NCBI GenBank assembly: GCA_021821425.1
Contig: JAKACL010000077.1
Span: forward strand, 1-11,043
DNA length: 11,043 bases
Reading direction: 5' to 3'
DNA from: Pseudomonadota bacterium
Lineage (GTDB): Bacteria; Pseudomonadota; Gammaproteobacteria; Burkholderiales; Thiobacillaceae
Made by a program: the position numbers and the translations under genes. Shown in pieces: positions 1 through 6,374 of this stretch (its first letter is position 1; every line of letters begins with the position of its first letter). A model generated the notes under the pieces. The model ran no database searches. It saw only the letters and a program-made list of their open reading frames with translations, and had not been told where the DNA came from.

Positions 1-80
1 TGCGGCAACGCTCCGGTTTGCGGCAGCGCGTCCGCGATAAGCGCGGGAATCAGCCAGAGTGCGAGGTCGAATCTCGTCAT
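1..80 (-). CDS. Partial hypothetical protein, possible membrane N-terminus
   Basis: An ATG at 80-78 on the minus strand opens a frame with no stop through the window edge (26 codons seen). The translation begins MTRFDLALWLIPALIADALP, which looks like an N-terminal hydrophobic segment. It would be divergent from moaA, with the putative ModE site lying between the two starts. A weak GGA-type ribosome-binding stretch sits about 8 bases upstream of the ATG. The fragment is too short to identify, and the call rests only on an open frame and hydrophobic character. Confidence 0.35.
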   Translation of the reverse strand, partial: MTRFDLALWLIPALIADALPQTGALP

Positions 81-102
81 GGAGGCAGTCCGAATGATTT
101 GT

Positions 103-124
103 GTTATATTTTTTCATATATAAC
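103..124. promoter_or_regulatory. Putative ModE (molybdate-responsive) operator upstream of moaA
   Basis: The sequence reads GTTATATT, six bases, then TATATAAC: an inverted repeat with one mismatched pair between its 8-base arms. From memory, the E. coli modA operator has the arms GTTATATT and TACATAAC, also with a 6-base spacer, so the left arm is identical and the right differs at one base. ModE with bound molybdate regulates molybdate transport and, in E. coli, the moa operon. The site ends 33 bases before the moaA start, so it would overlap or abut the promoter. Whether it activates or represses cannot be read from the sequence. Confidence 0.6.
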
Positions 125-157
125 CCATCTCTGGCAATCCACCCCCCCTCGCCCATC

Positions 158-1138
158 ATGTCAGCCACGCTTCAGGATCAGTTCGGACGCCGCATCGATT
201 ACGTGCGCCTGTCGGTGACCGACCGTTGCGACCTGCGCTGCAGCTACTGCATGCCGGAAGGCTTCAAGGGCTTCGAGGAGCCCGAGCACTGGCTCGATTT
301 CGACGAGATCGAGCGCCTGATCGGCGCGTTCGCCCGGCTCGGCGTCAGCCGCATCCGCCTGACCGGCGGCGAGCCGCTGCTGCGGCGCGACATTTCGGAT
401 CTTGCCAGGCGCATCGCTGCCTTGCCCGGCGTCGACGACCTGTCGCTGTCGACCAACGCCACCCAGCTCGACAAGCACGCGCAGGCGTTGAAGGCCGCCG
501 GCGTCACGCGGCTCAATGTCAGCCTCGATTCGCTGCAGCAGGCGCGGGTGGAAAAGATCAACGGCCGCGACGTGCTGGCGAAAGTGATGGCGGGCCTCGC
601 CGCCGCGCAGGACGCGGGCTTTGCGCCAATCAAGCTCAACATGGTGGCGCTCGCCGGCAGCAACGACGACGAGATCGACGAAATGGTCGCGTTCTGCATG
701 CAGCGCGGCTTCGTGTTGCGCCTGATCGAATCGATGCCGATGGGCGCCACCGGGCAGAACGCCGAATACCTCGACCTGCAGCCGGTGAAGGAACGCCTGC
801 GCCGGCAGTTCGACCTCGTCGAAACCACGCTGCCCGGTGCCGGCCCCGCACGCTACTTGGGCACGGCCGACGGCCGCTTCAACGTCGGCTTCATCACGCC
901 GATCTCGCAGCATTTCTGCGAAACCTGCAACCGCGTGCGCATCGCCGTCGACGGCACCGCCTACATGTGCCTGGGGCAGGACGAGAAATTCGAGTTCCGT
1001 CCGCTGCTGCGCGGCGGCTGCAGCGATGTCGAACTGGAAGCGGCGATCGTCCATGCCATCAACCTCAAGCCCGAGCGCCACGAATTCCGCGAGGCGCCGC
1101 ACAAGATCCTCCGCTTCATGTCGATGACCGGCGGCTAA
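158..1138 (+). CDS. moaA: GTP 3',8-cyclase MoaA (molybdenum cofactor biosynthesis)
   Basis: MoaA is a cytoplasmic radical SAM enzyme that rearranges GTP to 3',8-cyclo-7,8-dihydro-GTP, the first step of molybdopterin synthesis; MoaC acts next. The 326-residue protein has the radical SAM motif CX3CX2C at Cys24, Cys28 and Cys31, and a TGGEP motif. The second cluster motif CX2CX13C is at Cys254, Cys257 and Cys271. The protein ends in Gly-Gly, as functional MoaA proteins do. I chose the ATG at 158 because the protein then starts like family members; extending the frame to 101 would run through the putative ModE site. No good Shine-Dalgarno sequence precedes it. The stop codon overlaps that of the convergent EgtB/SenA-like gene (CTAA shared). 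No other molybdopterin gene is in the window. Confidence 0.96.
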   Translation: MSATLQDQFGRRIDYVRLSVTDRCDLRCSYCMPEGFKGFEEPEHWLDFDEIERLIGAFARLGVSRIRLTGGEPLLRRDISDLARRIAALPGVDDLSLSTNATQLDKHAQALKAAGVTRLNVSLDSLQQARVEKINGRDVLAKVMAGLAAAQDAGFAPIKLNMVALAGSNDDEIDEMVAFCMQRGFVLRLIESMPMGATGQNAEYLDLQPVKERLRRQFDLVETTLPGAGPARYLGTADGRFNVGFITPISQHFCETCNRVRIAVDGTAYMCLGQDEKFEFRPLLRGGCSDVELEAAIVHAINLKPERHEFREAPHKILRFMSMTGG

Positions 1139-2292
1139 GCCGGACTCACCGTCCGGAAACCCGCGAACGGGTCGCGCCGCTCGGGCAGGTAGAAATTGCG
1201 GAAGCCGGCACGTTTGAGCGAAGGATCGGTGACCGGCCCGCCGCCGCGCAATTCGCCGTGGGTATGGAACCAGGGTTCGGAATAATCGTGATACGGATCG
1301 GGTGCAAAGCCCGGATACGGCGCGAACGGATCGCGCAGCCATTCCCATGCCCTGCCCCACTGAAAATCCGGATGGGCTGCCGCACGCAGCCACTGCGCGG
1401 CGGTCGGCAATTGCCGGCCCTGCCACGCGGCGAACGCCTCGGCCTCAAAACGGTTCACGTGCAGCATCGGTGTCTTCGGATCCGGATGCAGCCAGCGGTC
1501 GAAGTGGCGCGCCTGCCAGTCGCCGTCTGCCTGACGCCAGTACAGCGGATGGCGGGCGTCGTGCGTCTGGCGCCAGGCCCAGCCTGCGTCCGACCATGCT
1601 GAGCGCTGCCGATAACCGCCCGCCTCGATGAACTCGGCGAAGGCCGTCTCGGTCACCGGGATCGCGTCGATGTCGAATGCCGGCACCGCCACCGTGTGGC
1701 GCCATTTTTCATTGTCGAAAATAAACCCGCCGTCGGCTCCGCTCCCCAGCGCCACCTCGCCTTCGGCGAACACCTGCCGCGGCGCGAACTGCACGCCGCC
1801 CATTTGCGGCCACACGGGCGGCACATAGCCGAGATCCTGAAACGCCATCCACCAGGCTTCGATGTGCATCAGCTCGTGATACAGACACAGCTCGGCGAAG
1901 TAGGCGATGTCCCCGTCGAACGCATTGCGCAGGCGGGCGGACACGGCATCGGCCACCCGGCGCGCGTAGTCGTCGACTGCGGCCGGGTCGAGCAAGGGCA
2001 GGTCCCAGCGCGTGTCGTGCGGCACGGCCGAGGAATCGTACAAGGCATCGGCGCCTGCCAGCAGGCTGGGGAGGCGCGTGCCGTCGGCACGTTCGCGCAA
2101 ACACCAGCGCTCCTGGAACCAGACGAGATGTCCGTACTCCCACAACGGCGGATTCAGATGCCCGGCGCGCGGCCCGAGCCAGCCGCCGTCAGGCAGGCAT
2201 TCGATCAGCGCACGCAGCCGGCCGCGCGCCTGCGCAAGCAGATCGATGAGGGTGTCTGCGCTGAACGCGCTGACGGGATGAGCCGGGTTCAT
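1135..2292 (-). CDS. EgtB/SenA-family nonheme iron C-S or C-Se bond-forming enzyme
   Basis: This 385-residue protein has two domains: an N-terminal DinB-like helical domain (about 15-155) and a C-terminal formylglycine-generating-enzyme/sulfatase-modifying domain (about 175-385). The iron-binding HX3HXE is at His139, His143 and Glu145, with a further candidate His at 55 in YGHLVWF. The C-terminus carries the typical RNFYLPERRDPFAGFRT stretch. EgtB oxidatively couples hercynine to gamma-glutamylcysteine or cysteine for ergothioneine; its relative SenA couples hercynine to a selenosugar for selenoneine. Segments such as NPPLWEYGHLVWFQERW and LYDSSAVPHDTRW resemble, from memory, betaproteobacterial members of the SenA type. 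The gene is divergent from selD by about 50 bases, with the hercynine-forming egtD after selD. A TTG at 2316 would add 8 residues; the ATG at 2292 is preferred. Family is sure; sulfur versus selenium substrate is open. Confidence 0.85.
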   Translation of the reverse strand: MNPAHPVSAFSADTLIDLLAQARGRLRALIECLPDGGWLGPRAGHLNPPLWEYGHLVWFQERWCLRERADGTRLPSLLAGADALYDSSAVPHDTRWDLPLLDPAAVDDYARRVADAVSARLRNAFDGDIAYFAELCLYHELMHIEAWWMAFQDLGYVPPVWPQMGGVQFAPRQVFAEGEVALGSGADGGFIFDNEKWRHTVAVPAFDIDAIPVTETAFAEFIEAGGYRQRSAWSDAGWAWRQTHDARHPLYWRQADGDWQARHFDRWLHPDPKTPMLHVNRFEAEAFAAWQGRQLPTAAQWLRAAAHPDFQWGRAWEWLRDPFAPYPGFAPDPYHDYSEPWFHTHGELRGGGPVTDPSLKRAGFRNFYLPERRDPFAGFRTVSPA

Positions 2293-2342
2293 GTTATATA
2301 AAGGCGTAGTGACCAACCGAATTCTAGGCGCCCACTCTCACG
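2293..2342. promoter_or_regulatory. Divergent promoter region between EgtB/SenA-like gene and selD
   Basis: Only about 50 bases separate the two divergent starts, so the promoters and any shared operator must lie here or inside the coding ends. The AT-rich stretch GTTATATAAA (2293-2302) is the only promoter-like signal, and it touches the minus-strand start codon. No convincing -35 element at standard spacing was found for either direction. Confidence 0.35.
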
Positions 2343-3428
2343 ATGGGCGAATTTGAAAAAATGAGCGACCCCCAATTCGACGCACCCATCCGCCTGACCC
2401 AGTTCTCCCACGGCGGCGGCTGCGGCTGCAAGATCGCACCCTCGGTGCTGCGCGACATCCTGTCCGACACGCCCTTCGCCTCGCATGTTGCCGCCGCGTT
2501 TCCCGACCTGCTGGTCGGCATCGAGCACGGCGACGACGCCGCGGTGTACAGGCTCAACGACACGCAGGCGATCGTCGCGACCACCGATTTCTTCATGCCC
2601 ATCGTCGACGATCCGTTCGAGTTCGGCCGCATCGCCGCGACCAACGCGCTGTCCGACGTCTACGCCATGGGCGGGAAACCGCTGTTCGCGCTGGCCATCG
2701 TCGGCATGCCGATCGGCAAGCTGTCCAACAGCGTCATCCGGCAGATCCTCGCCGGCGGCGAGGCGGTGTGCAAGGCCGCCGGCATTCCCATCGCCGGGGG
2801 GCACTCGATCGATGCGCCGGAACCGATCTATGGCCTGGTCGGCATCGGTGTGGTCGATCCGCGCCGCGTCAAGCAGAACAGCGGCGGCGAAGCCGGCGAC
2901 CATCTCATCCTCGCCAAACCGCTGGGCGTCGGCATCTACAGCGCAGCACTGAAAAAGAGCCTGCTGAGCGACGACCAGTACGCGGCGATGATCGCCGCCA
3001 CCACCCAGCTCAATACGCCCGGCGCCGATCTGGCCGCGATCGACGGCGTGCATGCGATGACCGACATCACCGGCTTCGGCCTGCTTGGCCATCTGCTCGA
3101 AATCACCCGCGCCTCGACCGTGGCCGCGCAGGTCGACCTTGCCCAGCTGCCCCTGCTGCCGGGCGTGGCGGCCCTGGCGCAGGGCGGCCACATCACCGGC
3201 GCCAGCGAGCGCAACTGGACGAGCTACGGACACGAAGCCCATCTCTCAGGCATCGCCGACTGGCAGCGCGCGCTGCTGACCGACCCGCAAACCAGCGGCG
3301 GCCTGCTGGTGAGCTGCACGTCCGAATCCAGGGACGCGGTACTGGACACCTTCCGCCGCCACGGCTTTGCGAACGCGACCGAAATCGGCCGGCTGCAGGC
3401 CGGCACTGGCGTGACGATCGTGGCCTGA
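2343..3428 (+). CDS. selD: Selenide, water dikinase SelD (selenophosphate synthase)
   Basis: SelD uses ATP to turn selenide into selenophosphate, the selenium donor for selenocysteine, for 2-selenouridine in tRNA and, as SenC, for selenosugar and selenoneine synthesis. The 361-residue protein (355 from the alternative ATG at 2361) has the N-terminal IRLTQFSHGGGCGCKIAP segment with the catalytic Cys and Lys; the active site uses Cys, not selenocysteine. It also has the ATP-site Asp-rich motifs GDDAAVY and TTDFFMP, and the family motifs NALSDVYAMG, GGHSI, MTDITGFGLLGH and TDPQTSGGLL. The 2361 start matches the E. coli SelD length better; neither start has a clear Shine-Dalgarno. It is divergent from the EgtB/SenA-like gene and directly abuts egtD. 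No selA, selB, tRNA-Sec or mnmH is visible, so the local clients appear to be the small-molecule genes. Confidence 0.95.
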   Translation: MGEFEKMSDPQFDAPIRLTQFSHGGGCGCKIAPSVLRDILSDTPFASHVAAAFPDLLVGIEHGDDAAVYRLNDTQAIVATTDFFMPIVDDPFEFGRIAATNALSDVYAMGGKPLFALAIVGMPIGKLSNSVIRQILAGGEAVCKAAGIPIAGGHSIDAPEPIYGLVGIGVVDPRRVKQNSGGEAGDHLILAKPLGVGIYSAALKKSLLSDDQYAAMIAATTQLNTPGADLAAIDGVHAMTDITGFGLLGHLLEITRASTVAAQVDLAQLPLLPGVAALAQGGHITGASERNWTSYGHEAHLSGIADWQRALLTDPQTSGGLLVSCTSESRDAVLDTFRRHGFANATEIGRLQAGTGVTIVA

Positions 3429-4379
3429 GTGGGATTCGCGTTCACCGACCTTTCCGTCGACCGCGACGATCTGCGCGACGACGTGCTGACGGGGCTGGCA
3501 GCCAGCCCCAAATCCATTCCGCCCAAGTATTTCTACGACGCGGCAGGCTGCCGCCTGTTCGAGGCAATCTGCGCGCAACCCGAATACGTGCTGTGCCGCA
3601 CCGAGCAGACGCTGATGGCTGCCCGCATGCCCGACATCGCCGCCGCCATCGGCCCGGTGGATGCCATCGTCGAGCCGGGCGCGGGCGATTGCATCAAGGT
3701 GCGCCGGCTGCTCGACGCGCTGCATCCGGCGAACCTCGTCGTGATGGACATTGCCGGCGCGCCGCTGGCCGCGGCGGCCGAGTCCCTCGCCCGCGATTAT
3801 CCGGACCTAGCCGTCACCGCGCTGGGCATGGACTTCATCCACGACCTCGAAGCGGCCACCCCGTATCTGCCTGAAGGCCGGCGGCTCGTCTACTACCCCG
3901 GCTCCAGCATCGGCAACTTCCCGCCCGACGCGGCAACCGCGCTGCTTGCGCGCTTTCGCCGGCTCGCCGGCGAGGACGGCCAGCTGCTGATCGGCTTCGA
4001 CCTCAAGAAGGATCCGCAGCGATTGCACGCCGCCTATAACGACGCGGCCGGCGTCACCGCCGCCTTCAACCTGAACCTGCTGGCACGGCTGAACCGCGAG
4101 CTGGGTGCCGATTTCGACCTGACCCGTTTCCAGCATTACGCGTTCTACAACCCGATGGCCGGCCGCATCGAGATGCATCTGGTCAGCCTCGCCGAGCAGG
4201 ACGTTAACATCGCAGGGCAGCGCGTTCATTTCGCGCTGGGCGAAACGCTGCATACCGAGCATTCCTACAAGTTCCGCTGCGACGAATTCAGTTCGTTGGC
4301 GAAAACCGCCGGCTGGTCGCTGGCCGGGGAATGGCAACACGAAGGATTCGCGGTGCAGCTCTACCGCGGATCCTGCTAG
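3429..4379 (+). CDS. egtD: L-histidine N-alpha-methyltransferase, EgtD family
   Basis: EgtD trimethylates the amino group of histidine with three S-adenosylmethionine molecules, giving hercynine, the shared precursor of ergothioneine and selenoneine. The 316-residue protein (mycobacterial EgtD is about 320) matches the Methyltransf_33 family throughout. It has PPKYFYDAAGCRLFEAI near the N-terminus, a SAM loop EPGAGD at 82-87, and YYPGSSIGNFPP at 155-166. Further on are LLIGFDLKKD, AAYNDAAGVTAAFNLNLL and TEHSYKF, where Glu277 and Ser279 fit the histidine-binding Glu-x-Ser pair known in mycobacterial EgtD. The GTG start follows the selD TGA with no gap and in the same frame, implying an operon and likely translational coupling. 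Its stop overlaps that of the convergent HD-GYP gene (CTAG). Confidence 0.92.
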   Translation: MGFAFTDLSVDRDDLRDDVLTGLAASPKSIPPKYFYDAAGCRLFEAICAQPEYVLCRTEQTLMAARMPDIAAAIGPVDAIVEPGAGDCIKVRRLLDALHPANLVVMDIAGAPLAAAAESLARDYPDLAVTALGMDFIHDLEAATPYLPEGRRLVYYPGSSIGNFPPDAATALLARFRRLAGEDGQLLIGFDLKKDPQRLHAAYNDAAGVTAAFNLNLLARLNRELGADFDLTRFQHYAFYNPMAGRIEMHLVSLAEQDVNIAGQRVHFALGETLHTEHSYKFRCDEFSSLAKTAGWSLAGEWQHEGFAVQLYRGSC

Positions 4380-5746
4380 AACCCGAGCCCCGGCAAGGCC
4401 TGCTTCAAGGCATCCAGGCAGGCGCCGTCGATGGCGGCATCGCGCTCCTTCTCCATCATGGCGATCGCATCCGTCACCGGGATCGGGCCGCGGTAGGGGC
4501 GCTCGGCCGTGATGGCGTCGAAGATGTCGGCCACGGTGATGATGCGGGTAGCGAGCGGGATGCGGTCGGCTGCGATTCCGCGCGGATAACCCTTGCCGTC
4601 GAGCCGCTCGTGATGCGCCGCGGCGACGAAGGCCAGCTCCGAAAAGATATCCAGACGCGACAGGATCTGTTCGGAATAGGCAGCGTGGGCCTTGACCTGC
4701 TCCCATTCGTCCGCGTCCAGTTTGCCCGGCTTGTCGAGCACGGCGTTGCTGACGCCGAGCTTGCCGATGTCGTGCAGCAACGCGCCGCGGCGCAGCCAGC
4801 GCACCCGTTCGCGCGGCAGGCCGAGCGCGGTCGCGACGGCCTCCGTATAGATCGCCACCCGGGCGCTGTGGCCGTAGGTGTAATGGCTCTTGGCGTCGAC
4901 CACCTGGGCAAAGGCTTCGGCAATGGTGTCGAGCCGCTGCTCGTCGATGCGGACCACTTTCGAAGCCGGCTCGATCCGCTCGATGCGCTGCTGCAGGTCG
5001 ACATCATTCAGGCCTTCCCAGAACCCGGGCTGAAGCTGCACTTCCAGAAACGCCTCCACCACGGCCGGATCGAACCACGAGCCCGAACGCTGGCGCACTT
5101 CCGCCAGCACATGCGTCCGGCCCGCTGCGGAATGGAACACCTCCACCACCTGCGACAGCAGCGCGATGCGGGACGCGAGCGGAATCTCCGCCCCGCTGCG
5201 GCGGGCCGGCTTGCCTCTACCGTTCCAGTGCTCGTCGAGACAACGGATGCCGGCCGCGACTTCCTCGTCGAAACCCAGCTGGATCGAGATATGCGCGCCG
5301 CGTTCGCAGCGCGTGGCAATCAGCTCGGTGGCGAACTGCTCGCCGTTCTGCGCCAGATCGAGGATGCGGCTGACCCGCTCGTGCAGCGACTTGCCGACGC
5401 CGACGTGCGACATGACGAATCGTCCGAGGCGCATCAGGCTGTCGGTGTCGACCAGTTTGAAATCCCGCTTCACCTGCCGGTCGTCGGTGCCGTACAGCTC
5501 GAACAGGCGCGCGGCATTGCTGCTGCAGCCCGCGTCCTTCAGCAGCAAGGTGTAGTACAGATGCGAGAGCGCCTCACTGTCCATCCCCATCCGCTCGCCG
5601 ACATGCATGCCCACCCAGCAGCAGCGCAGGCTGTGGCCCGCCGGCAGGCCCTCGGTCAGGTCGAGCGCGTAGCTCAGCGAACCGATGATGGCGGAAAGCG
5701 ACAGTTCCTGCGCCGTCGCGGCGGGCTGCATGTCGAGCGGACTCAT
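4376..5746 (-). CDS. HD-GYP domain protein with degenerate second HD-GYP-like N-terminal half
   Basis: HD-GYP proteins are metal-dependent phosphodiesterases that hydrolyse cyclic di-GMP, lowering this motility/biofilm second messenger. The 456-residue protein has an intact C-terminal HD-GYP domain (about 290-440): HSARV, HDIGKLG with His325-Asp326, then HHERLDGKGYP at 378-388 and IITVADIFDAI. The N-terminal half (about 35-235) repeats the pattern in decayed form: HSLRCC, LLLKDAGC where Lys-Asp replaces His-Asp, and EHWNGRGKP where HHERLDGKGYP would be, followed by IPLASRIALLSQVVEVFH. This suggests a tandem duplication in which the first copy lost catalysis and may sense or regulate. No membrane segment or receiver domain is seen. 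The ATG at 5746 is preceded by GGAGA at good spacing. Confidence 0.9.
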   Translation of the reverse strand: MSPLDMQPAATAQELSLSAIIGSLSYALDLTEGLPAGHSLRCCWVGMHVGERMGMDSEALSHLYYTLLLKDAGCSSNAARLFELYGTDDRQVKRDFKLVDTDSLMRLGRFVMSHVGVGKSLHERVSRILDLAQNGEQFATELIATRCERGAHISIQLGFDEEVAAGIRCLDEHWNGRGKPARRSGAEIPLASRIALLSQVVEVFHSAAGRTHVLAEVRQRSGSWFDPAVVEAFLEVQLQPGFWEGLNDVDLQQRIERIEPASKVVRIDEQRLDTIAEAFAQVVDAKSHYTYGHSARVAIYTEAVATALGLPRERVRWLRRGALLHDIGKLGVSNAVLDKPGKLDADEWEQVKAHAAYSEQILSRLDIFSELAFVAAAHHERLDGKGYPRGIAADRIPLATRIITVADIFDAITAERPYRGPIPVTDAIAMMEKERDAAIDGACLDALKQALPGLGF

Positions 5747-5838
5747 GGCGATGGTCTCCGGGTGCGTATCGGAGATATCGGCATCCGGGCGCGATGCTCA
5801 ACCGTGGTGACGAAAGGGTCTTTCAGCCGCCACCGGTC

Positions 5839-6297
5839 TCATCCGCAGCGTGTGCGGATCCAGTGGTCGAGCGACAGCCGGCCCGGCCCCGACAGCACCA
5901 GCGGCACCAGCATCAGCGCATACATCAGCGGCAGCTTGAACCCGTTGTCGCAGACGTTGTAGCCGTGGGCCCCATGCACCGACGCCCAGGCGACGATGTC
6001 CAGAATCAAGAGCGACACCGCCCAGAAGCGGGTGCCCAGACCGATCACCAGGGCTGCCGCGCCGATCAGTTCGGTCCAGGTCGCCAGGAACCAGCTGAGC
6101 TCGATCGGCACGATGCTGAACGGAAACGGAAAGTCGCCCTGGATGTCGGCGAACCAGTTTTCGCCGCGCAGTTTTTCCAGGCCGGCAATGCCGAATTCAT
6201 ACGCCAGCAGCAGGCGGATGCCGAGCAGGCCGACCCAGGCGCCGCCCAGGTCCAGGGTGTGAAGTCCGCGTGCAATACAAGGGGATAGACGATTCAT
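5839..6297 (-). CDS. DoxX family integral membrane protein
   Basis: A 152-residue protein with about four hydrophobic helices (roughly 18-40, 65-86, 90-108 and 121-138). It has DoxX-type features: GIRLLLAYEFGIAGLEKL near the first helix, the ELIGAAALVIGLGTRF segment, and a short polar tail. DoxX proteins are small inner-membrane proteins; some are linked to quinone/thiosulfate oxidation or redox stress, but for most the role is unknown. The ATG at 6297 is favoured over a TTG at 6348 because the extra 17 residues are polar and unlike DoxX N-termini. It is divergent from selO with a 77-base gap, and upstream of the HD-GYP gene on the same strand with a 92-base gap, so the two could be separate units. 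Confidence 0.85.
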   Translation of the reverse strand: MNRLSPCIARGLHTLDLGGAWVGLLGIRLLLAYEFGIAGLEKLRGENWFADIQGDFPFPFSIVPIELSWFLATWTELIGAAALVIGLGTRFWAVSLLILDIVAWASVHGAHGYNVCDNGFKLPLMYALMLVPLVLSGPGRLSLDHWIRTRCG

Positions 6298-6374
6298 GAC
6301 GGGTTCCGTTGTTGAGGGGGTAACCCTGAAGTCGGGCGGGTCGTTCAAACCTTACAAGGCCTTAAAATCGGCCC

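Noticed and set aside
101..157. Upstream extension of moaA to a GTG at 101
   Set aside because: It would add 19 non-homologous residues and run through the putative ModE operator; the ATG at 158 gives a normal MoaA N-terminus.
161..1426. Long minus-strand open frame across moaA
   Set aside because: It is a shadow of moaA in high-GC DNA, with Ala/Arg/His-rich low-complexity translation and no family motif. Similar long shadow frames over selD, egtD, the HD-GYP gene and selO were discarded for the same reason.
2293..2302. Second ModE-like site between the EgtB/SenA-like gene and selD (GTTATATAAA)
   Set aside because: Only one half-site is present; no matching TATATAAC arm lies at the required spacing.
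5812..5824. Small hairpin GAAAG-GGT-CTTTC near the DoxX gene end
   Set aside because: The 5-base stem with a 3-base loop and no T-tract is too weak to call a terminator.
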